Of a stretch of 64,000 bases of DNA, positions 19,501 through 29,700 are shown one piece after another. Made by a program: the position numbers and the translations under genes. The stretch is from Ciona intestinalis (taxonomy: Eukaryota; Chordata; Ascidiacea; Phlebobranchia; Cionidae). The stretch spans positions 8,776,745 to 8,840,744 of the forward strand of contig NC_020166.2 in NCBI RefSeq assembly GCF_000224145.3. Direction: 5' to 3'. Position 1 is the first letter of the stretch, and the number at the start of each line of letters is the position of its first letter. The notes under the pieces were generated by a model. It did not search any database, was not told the origin of the DNA, and saw only the letters and a list, made by a program, of their open reading frames with translations.

Positions 19501-22500
19501 ATTGCCACAACACTGTTCTCGCACAAGTCGAGACGTGCTAATACTAAGTGATTGCGTGTCTGGAATGCAGCAAGATACGCTGCAATTAAGGCGGGAATGA
19601 AAAAATGTACACAGTCTTCCCAACGTTTGCCGCAATTGTTACTTTCACAATATACAGTTTTAAAACTTAATTTGGATATTTTAAAAATTTGTTTGAAAAA
19701 AGCCCACAGAGTTAACATTTACATTTATTCTAAGAAATTCACGCTATCCTTGCTTCTGCGTTAATGGTATATTCGCAGTTGGATATACAAGCGATGAACT
19801 CACCTTGGAGTGGTCGGTAGGAAACCATATGGAGGATTTATTCATGGACACGAGATTGGTGAAAAACATGCCCAAGTTCCAACTCGTGCATTACACGTTT
19901 CATTCCACGCAATATAATTACGATGACCGCGACAAGATTGAGCGGGTTTCAGGTGAATTGTAAACCCTAATATAAAATAAAAAGGTATTGGTAGGGACAC
20001 CTTATTAGCACAATATCCAAATATCCTGATCGATCTGTTTCTATTTTCCGTCCCATTTGGTAGTAAAAAAAGAATATTAAAAGAATTATAAACCGTATCC
20101 TCACGACTCTCATGAACCGTTGTTAATTGTTTAAAACACGATTAGGATATTTGGATATTATGTGCTAAAGGTGTCCGGTCCTTCCCCACCCTACCATATA
20201 CTGTTGTGTAGCAATAATAATAAATTAAATTTACACACCTGTTAGTAATATATAGTAGGGTGGGTATGATTAAGATGGGATATGTTTTCAATCTCTTTTC
20301 TTGCCCACTTGGTAGAAAACAAAGAATATTTACAGAAATATAACCGTAGCTCTGCGACTTTAACATACCGTTGTTATCAGAAAATATAGGATTCAGGTCC
20401 TAATGGTATCCTATTTCACCCAACAGCACTTTATAAATACTGTTTTATACCTGCTGTAAGCCACATGGTGAAATAAACTTTTTTTTAAGGTGGAAAATCT
20501 CAACTTAAGGTCAGCTTTGAACTGAAGCGATATTTGTTGTCAGTTTTTTTTCAATCTTACTTCCCAGCATTGATTATGGTGGTGTTGGCAGGACTTGGAA
20601 TGTGGATTGATCCACGATCTGTGCCTGCAAGGATATCTTTAGGTAAGAATCGTTACTCATAAACATGGTCCGCTCTCTCCGTTGTACAGGTCGTGTCTTT
20701 GAGCACACTGTCTTTTTTGTTTCTATTAGAAAATTTTTTCTCGTTTTTGTGCTAGGTCTAGTGCAGCAACAACGCTTATTTTCTTACAATTAAAATAAGT
20801 ATGTAGTTTAAAAACCAGCCTTAAACCAGTTACATTAAAAGGTTATAATTATACATTACACCGCAGCACATACATCTCAATACAAATATGCCTGACCAAC
20901 TTGTAACCAACGCAATAATTAGCTCACAGTAAAAACAAACTACCTTTCGTCAACACGCAGTACCACGAGAGTTACCTCAGTCAGCAAAACCAGAAGTGAG
21001 AAAAGGCGCAGTGCGCGGCACAATGGCACGCAGCAATCAGCGGGCGGCAGGGAACTCGCAAAAACGTTAACCGAGTTGTTTACTGGCAAATGCGAAGACA
21101 AACAAAAGTTATTTTGCAGTAATGTTAGCTTACTGTAAGTTAAAAAGGCAACGGTTGGAAGTTTAATTTTACATGTTACACAAAGTAACATATACATGGT
21201 AACTCGTAAGCTAACAGGAGGTGCACACCTGTGTTATAACGACTGTTTTCCGGCCATGCGAGGATAAAGCAAGTCCCATTCATTCATCTGCTATTTGTAG
21301 GTGTAACATCTGTACTGACAATATCAACGGTAATTACTGGACTGAAGACTTCTTTGCCAAAGGTAAGATATATATTGCACATAATTTGTGTTACATAATG
21401 TTATCTAAATTAATTTTTTGATCTATAAGTAAAAAAATAATCAAATACCTAAAAGTACTACAGTTATAGTAAGGTGGAGAAAGATTGGACACCTTTTAAT
21501 TCTATTTCTCGTCCCATTTGTTAAAAAACAAAGAAAATTCCATGAGCCGTTGTCAAGTATCTCGTCTTACCCCACAGTGTGCTATACCTATAATTTTATG
21601 CTATTGCATTGACAATGATTGCCTATCTAGAATGTTACTCTTTATTGGAAATTGATATTGTTTTATATAGAAATTTATTTGCTTTAGGTGTCCTACCTTA
21701 CTGCGATGGACGTTTATCTTTGGACATGTTTCATTTTTGTGTTTTCGACCGTGCTTGAGTTCTGTGTTGTAAATTACCTCATGACTGAAAAAGGGAAGAA
21801 GTTTCTCGAAAAAATGCAGTCGCGCAAAGAAATTAGATCCCGAAATGTAAGTGTTTAAATCAAAATTCAAATGAGTAAATGATGTAGATATTATTTGTGA
21901 AGCATGTTTTTTTACCAAAATGTTAAACTTTTACTGCCAACCACAAATAGTACTGGTGGGTAACCTGTTAATCCCATATTTCCCGATCATTTTTTACATA
22001 TAACAACCCTCTTTTAGGGAAACGCGGGTTACAGTTATTTAATTCTGTAAACATTGTTTGTTTACCACCAAATGGGAAAAAGAAAATAAAAACATTGACC
22101 ATCTTTATACTTCAACCTACCATGTGTGGTGTTTTATGATTTAACTTAAAATCTATTGGTTTTGTAAATATACCATGGTTTATCAACAAATGCTAATATA
22201 TGGTAGAAGTAAATTTTGCTGTGAATATAAAATATTGATTTTTTAGAGACAAATACGGAAAGCTTATTCTAAGAGACGTACTGAAGCTAATAGATGGAGA
22301 AATATGACTGTTATCAAGTCAAGGTAACTTTAGTTTTTATGAGTAGTTGAAGTACTATGCTGTTACTTCCGCTACCTTGCAATTGGCATAATTAAAATTC
22401 TCTTTCAACGGTCATTCTGGTATAAAAAACATAATGTTTTTACGACGTTTTATTCGCCACCTGCCAAGACTTCATCAGAGAATGCGTTAAAAAGTACTGT

Positions 22501-23368
22501 GGGGTAAGATGGGATATCGTTAGCACCTAAATCCCATATTTTCTAATCGTGTTTTAAACAATATGAAAGATTGTTTGGGGTCGTAAGAATGTGGTTATCT
22601 CATTCTCTAAACTTTCTTTGTTTACTATTAAATGGGCAACGAAATGTCCCATCTTGCCCTCACCCTACTATACATTTAGATACGACTTAAATGCTCTTCT
22701 TTAGGCAACAGGATAACGAGTTGGATCTATACACAAACCACGACCCTACCCCCTTGCATACGTACAAGAATTCTGCCCAGCCTAAAGAACATCATGTACA
22801 GTATATTCAGAAAAAACTAAAGACGGTAAGTTTACTCAAAAAAAATATTTTTCTAAACAAAAATGCGCTTAAAATGATATTATAGAAAACAGTGAAATGG
22901 CCATATTATAAATATATTCTATTTAGTCTGGATCGAACTTTAGTAACACACAGCAGCAAAAATATCGACACACAAAGTTACATATACGTGGTGATTCGTA
23001 TAAGCTGACACGAGCTGTATGAACACCCGTGGTATAACGACTGTCGTTTCCACCCATATGTGAGGATAAATAAGTTGCATTCATTCATATTAATTCATTC
23101 ATTTAGCATAAGAACAGTAACATATTAATATCGACTTTTCAGATATTGTATCATAAAAATATAACGAAAAAATATTTCACTTAAAAATTAGGAAATTCAA
23201 TTTATTTAATAGGGATATTTCTGCACCGAGACGTTATGCTTTCCCACAAGCGCTTCAATGGACGTGAAATTTCGAATCGGATATTTTCTTACTTTTATTC
23301 TTTTCAATGGAGTTTATTGGACCTACTATGTGTTGGCCACCAAACATGCTGACGAATCCGAAGTTTAA
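16502..23368 (+). CDS. Cys-loop ligand-gated anion channel subunit, second tandem copy
   Basis: Exons: 16502-16527, 16814-16845, 17132-17239, 17674-17741, 18093-18216, 18700-18802, 19048-19130, 19779-19952, 20490-20642, 21301-21362, 21688-21846, 22247-22323, 22705-22825, 23213-23368. About 481 residues. From the IRP-ending extracellular exon onward, the phases equal those of the upstream paralogue. It has a signal-like ILLLLTSFSEA, the 13-spaced Cys-loop (CQMNLHNFPLDVEKC), LGYTSDELTLEW, M1, then PARISLG, M2 VTSVLTISTVITGL, M3 LWTCFIFVFSTVLEF, a basic intracellular loop with KSRQQDNEL, and M4 GYFLTFILFNGVYWTYYVL. The start is the weakest point. The ATG at 16524 cannot be spliced in frame, whereas 16502 can, but it gives a polar N-terminus before the hydrophobic stretch. 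Pro-Ala-Arg predicts anion selectivity. Position 2' of M2 is Ser here and Ala in the first copy. It is convergent with the RhoGEF gene, with 429 bp between stops. Confidence 0.9.
16908..17072 (+). mobile_element. MITE type B, decayed
   Basis: Left end degenerate; right end TGTCCCATCTTACCCCAACC. Confidence 0.6.
17296..17655 (+). mobile_element. MITE type B with amplified right end
   Basis: Element body 17296-17463 (CTGTAGGGCAAGATGAATAC to the right end). It is followed by a minisatellite of about eight units. Confidence 0.75.
17462..17655 (+). repeat. 22 bp minisatellite derived from the MITE right end
   Basis: About eight imperfect units of the type CCCCAACATTTGTCTCATA plus TTA. Each unit is recognisable as the TGTCCCATCTTACCCCAAC end of a type B MITE. 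Confidence 0.85.
17841..18038 (+). mobile_element. MITE type A
   Basis: CTGTAGGGTAAAACGGG, then ATCCAAATATCTTGATCGAG. Confidence 0.75.
18232..18418 (+). mobile_element. MITE type A
   Basis: TATAGTAGGGTGGGGGAACA; begins about 15 bp after exon 5 of the second receptor gene. Confidence 0.8.
18424..18614 (+). mobile_element. MITE type B
   Basis: TTGTAGAGTAAGATGGGATA to CCCATCTTACCCCACCTTAA; adjacent to a type A copy. Confidence 0.8.
18829..19025 (+). mobile_element. MITE type A
   Basis: CATAGTAGAGTGGGGGTGGA to CTATCTCTCCTCTACTATAC. Confidence 0.8.
19990..20203. mobile_element. Chimeric MITE: forward left end joined to reverse body
   Basis: 19990-20035 reads forward (GACACCTTATTAGCACAATA to CTGATCG). 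It switches at about 20036 to a reverse copy (TTTCCGTCCCATTTGGTAG) ending CCTTCCCCACCCTACC. Confidence 0.7.
20251..20438 (-). mobile_element. MITE type B
   Basis: TATAGTAGGGTGGGTATGAT to CCTATTTCACCCAACAGCAC. Confidence 0.75.
21180..21290 (+). mobile_element. SINE tail
   Basis: ACATGGTAACTCGTAAGCTA to CCGGCCATGCGAGGATAAA, ending next to an exon acceptor. Confidence 0.7.
21465..21590 (-). mobile_element. MITE, internal deletion
   Basis: TATAGTAAGGTGGAGAAAGA to CTCGTCTTACCCCACAGTG. Confidence 0.7.
21947..22125 (+). mobile_element. MITE type B, decayed
   Basis: ATCCCATATTTCCCGATCAT inside, then TTTACCACCAAATGGGA. Confidence 0.65.
22494..22672 (+). mobile_element. MITE type B
   Basis: TACTGTGGGGTAAGATGGGA to CCATCTTGCCCTCACCCTAC. 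Confidence 0.85.
22965..23095 (+). mobile_element. SINE tail
   Basis: CACAAAGTTACATATACGTG to ATGTGAGGATAAATAAGTTG. Confidence 0.7.
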
Positions 23369-23412
23369 AATTCGAATCCGAATATTAAAGTTTGAATCCG
23401 AAGATTAAAATT
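23353..23412 (+). repeat. Short tandem repeat over the stop codon
   Basis: Three imperfect units of about 20-22 bp of the form CGAATCCGAAGTTTAAAATT. The first unit contains the last codons and the TAA of the second receptor gene. Confidence 0.7.
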
Positions 23413-23470
23413 TGTAAATTTGTAAGGTGCACTGAATTTATTACATAACCAAGTCTGTATCCATGTGTTA

Positions 23471-23476
23471 AATAAA
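23471..23476 (+). terminator. Candidate poly(A) signal, second receptor gene
   Basis: AATAAA about 100 bp after the stop at 23368, at a usual spacing for a short 3' UTR. Confidence 0.55.
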
Positions 23477-23574
23477 CTATAATTTTAAATACTAACTCGG
23501 TGTTCACTAATGCATTATCCAAATCGCCAGTCATACATAAAACAAAAAGTAAAAAAAAATCTCCTAAAAAATAC

Positions 23575-23692
23575 ATACAAAGTTACATACGTAGTAACTC
23601 GTAAGCTGGCACAAGGTGTATGAAACAGAACACTCGTTTTATATCTAACGACTGTCGTTGCCCCGCCACGGAAGGATAAATAAGTTACATAC
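23575..23692 (+). mobile_element. SINE tail
   Basis: ACAAAGTTACATACGTAGTA to CCACGGAAGGATAAATAAG. Confidence 0.7.
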
Positions 23693-23775
23693 ATATGGTA
23701 ACTCAACGCCCGTGTTTAAACGACTGTCGTTTCCCCTTCACGCGAGGGTGAATAACTTACTTTCATTTATTCATT
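23693..23775 (+). mobile_element. SINE tail fragment
   Basis: ATATGGTAACTCAACGCCCG to GCGAGGGTGAATAACTTAC plus ATTCATTC. It supplies the likely RhoGEF poly(A) signal on the other strand. Confidence 0.6.
23766..23771 (-). terminator. Candidate poly(A) signal, RhoGEF gene
   Basis: AATAAA on the minus strand 27 bp beyond the stop of the RhoGEF. It lies in the ATTCATTC-rich tail of a SINE, so the repeat appears to supply the signal. Confidence 0.45.
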
Positions 23776-23797
23776 CATTCTGTTATTATTCGTGAAA

Positions 23798-26700
23798 TTA
23801 AACAACCGTCGGTTGACCAAGGAGTCTGGCACGCCGGTATAAGTTTTGTTCTCGAACTTTGCTGTTTAGGATTTCTTTTGCGCCACCCGAAGAAAACCAT
23901 CCGCGGCAACCATCGGACATTCGTTCGCCGTAGATCCAACCGTCAGAAGTTGTATATAGCACCACGCACACGTCCATGTTCTACAAGGAAAGCATTAGTT
24001 TCATGTTGTTTAGTGCCCTTGAAAAGTGGTTAAAGGGGAAGAGAGGTGGGAATCTAGCTCAGAGGTTACGAGTTCAGGCTCGATGCAGCTATATACCATT
24101 GGGCCGTGGGTGTGTGCGTCCTTAAGCAAGAAATTGAAAGCTATTGCTTTAACCCAATGGTCACTAATGGGTTGTCTAAATGGTCGGCCGTACATTTACA
24201 AAAGGGAAAAATTATAGCTTACAAAATAATTACTCGCAGAGTGATATACATTAAAACTCGTAAGCGGGCACGTGGTGTGAAACAAAACACACGTGTTATA
24301 ACGATTGTTGTTACTCTGCCACGCAAGTAAAATAAAACAGGTCCCACTCATTCAGTCATAACATACACTTGATATTAAGATCAAACAGCTGGGGCTTCAA
24401 AGTAACTTAAAAAACAAACCCTGTATTTCAGAAATCCATTTTTTTCAGCAAAATAAATTTTCAATATTACCTTTAATGATATCATATCCGGTTCTTCAGC
24501 TCTAACTGACTTAATAATTAAAACCTAAAGAAAAAATGTAACATTTAATGATCTATAAGATATTCAACATAAATTATTAAACCTAACGACTCCCATAAAG
24601 CGTTGTTAATTGTTTTAAACACAATCGGGATATTTTAAGATTTTGTGCTAAAGGTGTCTTCCCCCACCTTACTGTATTCGGAAACATATTCCAATGTAGT
24701 TATATAGGTATGCCAAGTTATTGACGGAATGGCGTTTATATATATACGGCCCAAGTTTTTTAGACGATAAAAGTTTTATCCAGTATAGATTAAACTGCAA
24801 TAGCATTATAGGCGAAGGTAATATTCTTGATTTAAATGTTTATTTATTAAGATGAAAGAGACTTTAACTCATTTAATTAAGACAGTCATTTTAAATGATA
24901 AAGACAAACTATTGAAAATAGAATATTGCGTGTTTTGACAAACTTTAGCAAACTATTTATTTAGTGATCTACATGTAAAATGAACTATAGTGGTGGTTAA
25001 CTAAAAATAGCTGGCAACGTTAGATCCAGCAAAATAAGAACACATTAAGAAGAATTCAATCACTCACTTGCATAGCTTCTTTACTGATGGGTTGTCCAAA
25101 AGATTTATTTCGACTCAGCGCTGCCATCCAGCGGGATTTTCCATTCGGTTTATCGGCCTCTAGTTTTAGCTCTATACGCTGGCCGTCCTGTTACGATTTC
25201 AGAACTAGTATTTTTTTATGTATATTGCTTTCACCGCATTAATCAATGGGTTCCCTGTGTTTGACAACTACGTGTAACTGTATTTAAACAAGGTCGCTCC
25301 AGGTTTATTTTTGGAGAATAATTAAAGTAGCTTGCTTTATTCTCGCGTGGCGAGAAATCGACAGACGTTATAACACTGGTGTTCTGTTTCTTACACCTCG
25401 TGCCCGCTTACGAGTTACCACCTATGTTACTTTGTGGGTGCATGTACAACTGTTAAAACTCAATATTCTATATCAGATTAAAAATTATTACCTGCGTTCT
25501 CTCCATGATTATGACGAAAGAAAATGGGTCGTTTATGACGTCACGACTCTTTAATCTTTCCTTGTAGCAGTAATCAGTAACTGAATAGCTCTCGTCACTA
25601 AAATTGGGAAAAAGTTTCATGTGTTTGTATTTTTATATACATCTTAGGATGGGGTAAGATGCGGGACTTGTTTTCATTCTTCTTTTCTGTCCCATTAGGT
25701 AGTAAACAAAGTTTGCAAAATTATATAACCGTGACCTCACAACTCTAAAGTAGCGATGGTAATTATTGAGAACACGATCAGGAAATATGGATTCAGTTGC
25801 TAACGCTATCCCATCTTACCTCGTTAGGTACAACGCTATCCCATCTTACCTCGTTAGGTACAACGCGATCCCATCTTACCCCTTTAGGTACAACGCTATC
25901 CCATCTTACCCCTTTAGGTACATGGCTATTCCATCTTACCCCTTTAGGTACAACGCTATCCCATCTTACCCCACAGTACTAATTTTTTGTACTAACTTTT
26001 TTCGTTTCGTCACTAGAATGACGTCATTAAACAAAAAAAGATAGATCTCTTGTTTCGTCAACCTACGGAAGCCAAAGACGACATCTTCCGAAACTTTAAG
26101 AAGAGGGCCTCTCTTTACAACGTACCTCGATGCGGATACTAAAGCGAATGACTGGAAATACAATCAAAGTTGATTGAATCGCATCTGGAATTAAAGTATG
26201 GAGGATCAGATGGTTCATGTTATCTTATCGACTTATTTGTTTTACGGGTTAAAGGCTCGTCACTGCTACCATTGTGGGCGTATATGTGTTCTTGGGCTAG
26301 ACACTTAACGGCATTTACTTCAATCCAGTGTTCACTGATGGGTTGTTTAAACTGTCCGGCATTAAGAAAAAAAAACACAGCCACAAAGTTACACACGTGG
26401 TAACTCGTAAGCTGGCACAGAGTGTATGAAACAGAACACCCATGTAATAACGACTATCGTTTTCCAGCCACGCCTGGATAAATACGTTTTATTTATTCAA
26501 CATGATCTACTTACTCTGGAACATTTAAACTCTAGTTGAGTTTGCAGTTGAATCATTTCTTCAGTTCGTTCCAACGACCTTGCTTGTTCATTGCAAGTCT
26601 AATCGACAAATTAAATGAAATTAATTAAAAAACAACTCTAACTGTAAATTGATTTACCTTTACTAAACTGGTTGTTTCTTTCAGGGCTTCGGACGCGATT

Positions 26701-29700
26701 GAATAATCAGGACTACTGACTTCGCAACGTTGTCTTATTGTCTGTATCAATAAAAAAACGATCAAGTAAAAAAAATGTTGTTTTTCTGTGGGGAGAGGGA
26801 AGATGGGACACCCTGAGCACATAATATCTAAATATTATGACCGTGTTTTAAACAATTACCAACGGTCCATGGGAGTCGTGGGGATACGGTTTTATATTTC
26901 AAATGAAACGAGAAAATGGAATGCAAATGTGTCCTATCTTTCCTCATCCTATTATATGTATTACGTCAATAAGGAGCGGGATTCGTGTTATCCTCTGCAT
27001 TGGAAGAAGAAGGAATGAATGCAAAGGAAGTCCTGCACATTGTTCGTTCTTTTCAAGACGTCGAAGAACACGAACAAATTCTTGATTTTCCTTCCTACAA
27101 AGATTTAAGATAATGATTTTTTAAACTATAGTAGGGTGGAGAAAGATGGGACACCTTTTCATTCTATTTTCTTGTTCCATTTGGTAGTAAACAAAGAAAA
27201 TTCAAAGAGATAGAAAACTGTATCCTCGCGACTCCCATATAGACCGTTGTTAATTGTTTAAAACACATTCGGATATTCAGATATTATTATGTGATAAAGG
27301 TGTCCCATCTCCGGATATTCTATAGCAGTGAATGTAAAAATATAAACTCACATAAGTCTTAATAGAACACGTTGTTGATAAATTTCATTGGAGCAATACG
27401 TCACATAAGGAGCGAATGTGCCAGCCTTTACGAACTCGAGCACGATGTCGCAAACGTCGTTAATAACAACTGATGACGACTTCCGTCTTTTAGATAAAGC
27501 GTGGTGGAACCTGTAACAAAACACACAAAAATGTGTAAAAAAACACACAAAAAACTGTATCAAAACACACAAAAAACTGTAACAAAACACACAAGTTTGA
27601 CGAAAAATCGTTTTCTTGTAGAACCCAATAAAAACAAACTACGCGTCTGTTCAATAATTGGACGATAATATAATGTTTTGACTTTTTACAAAACCAGTAC
27701 ACTAGTCTGGGGTAAGATGGGACACGTCATCATTTTCTTTCTCGTCCCATTTGGTGGTAAAAAAAGAGTATGTACAGAATTGTAATTATATAACCGTAGC
27801 CTTACGACTCTAAGAGTACATTGTTAAAAACACGATCAGGAAATATGAGATTTAGGTGTTAACGTAATCCTATCCTACATTCCACAGTTCTATATATAGT
27901 AGGGTGGGAAAAGGCACAGCTTTAGCACATAATATCCAAGTATCTTGTTTTAACAATTAACAACGGCCTATGGGTGTCGTAAGAACACGGTTTTAATAAT
28001 TCTTTGAACGTTCTTTGCTTACTACCAATTGGAACGAGAAAGTAGGATGATAAGGTGTCCTATCTTTCCCCACTCTACTGTAATATTTATGGCAGAAACA
28101 GTATATATAACATTCCAACCTCCAACATGCTTTTCGAACCGCATCTATATTACTGAACAAATGATGATACTCTGTACTGGTGACTGTCGCACGTAGTTCG
28201 GGTGATGATTTATAACAGTCAACCAACACGTTTAAACTACGTAGATATGAAGATTCCGAAGTCATTAGCTCGAACATTGCCTGTTTAAAATACATTTTTT
28301 TAAATTCAGAAACCACCAGTGTCTTTAAAAAAGATAAAAATCGAAAAAACTGATAATTCTTTTTTTTGCAGAGTCCATACTTTTACTCTAGCGGTTGGAT
28401 TTGACACGCATTTTTTCAGAAGATGTTTCGTTTTATAAAACTTTGGTAGTACCTTAGATCACATTTGAGCATCTTTATTTACATACAAATTATGATTTTT
28501 CGTTGGTATGCCCATTTTACTTTAACTCCTTTAACATATCGCAATTTCGTGCCAAAGTTGAAATACAAATGTTTTTTTGCCAATTTTATGTTGTGTACCA
28601 CAAACGTATAAGCTTCACCTAATCTATAGGCTTTTCGTGGTGTGTTATATTTTTCGTGGTGTGGCTTTTCGTGGTGTGGTGTTATAACTTTGCACTTGAA
28701 TAAATTACGCTTACGTGTAAATATTTGCATCAAGTCATGTGTAAAACGTTGTGTGCGTAAACCGCTAAAACTAGATTTTAGTGCCGGGTGTTTATAAGCG
28801 TTTAATCGCGTGGGAAACAACTGATTAAAATCTAGAAATGCTGTGACCTGGTATCAACGTGGTTAGCAGTATATTGGTTTATATGTGATTCTCAAGTATA
28901 CATACCATTTACTATATAGTAAGGGGGGAGATGGAACACCTTTTCATTTTATTTATTTGTCCTATTTGGTAGTAAATAGAGAACATTTAAAGAATTATAA
29001 AGCAGTATCCCCACGGCTCCCATAGACCGTTGTTAATTTTTAAACTCGATCAGGATATTTAAATGTTATGTGCTAAAAGTGTCCAGTCTTTCCCCACCCT
29101 ACTATAAATACACCATTTAAAAAAACTTTTTAATCTAAATATTGAGATTGACATTTTTAGGCTGTGTCGTTCCTGGCAAGATATTTCATAGCCACTTTAC
29201 AACATTTTATTAGAAACGCCTTTCAATGCGGTTTCTCCGCCCACTGTTCGTTCTTGTATCAAACGTATTACCTCCTGCCGTTTTCGCTCCTTTGGGTTCA
29301 TAGTCTCCAGTATCAAGCTTTGTTGAACCTTAGACTGAGCTCCCCAGCTGCGGCGGAAAGATTTTCTTTGCTTGTCTGATCGGTTTCTTCGCAATAAAGA
29401 TTTTCCCTCTGAAAATAAAAATACGACACATGGACTGAAAACTAACGGAATATTATTTGTTAAGGAGACTAAACGGAGGACAACAATTTCCTCTTTGGAT
29501 TTTATAGTAGGGTGGGGTAAGATGGAACATGTTGTTATCATATTTCCTTGTCCCATTTGGTATGGTAAACAAAAAAAATTACAAAATTAAATAACCGTAG
29601 CCCGACGACTGTCAAAGCGTTGGTAATTGTTTAAAACACGATCAGGGAAAATGGGATTTAGGTGCTAACGTTATCTCATCTACCTCACATACTTACAGTA

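Noticed and set aside
25797-25976. Possible CRISPR-like regular array
   Set aside because: The units are contiguous with no variable spacers, and the genome is clearly animal.
25766-26044. Open frame with a repeated NAIPSYP peptide
   Set aside because: It is a translation of the 30 bp MITE-end array; there is no start context, splice evidence or homology.
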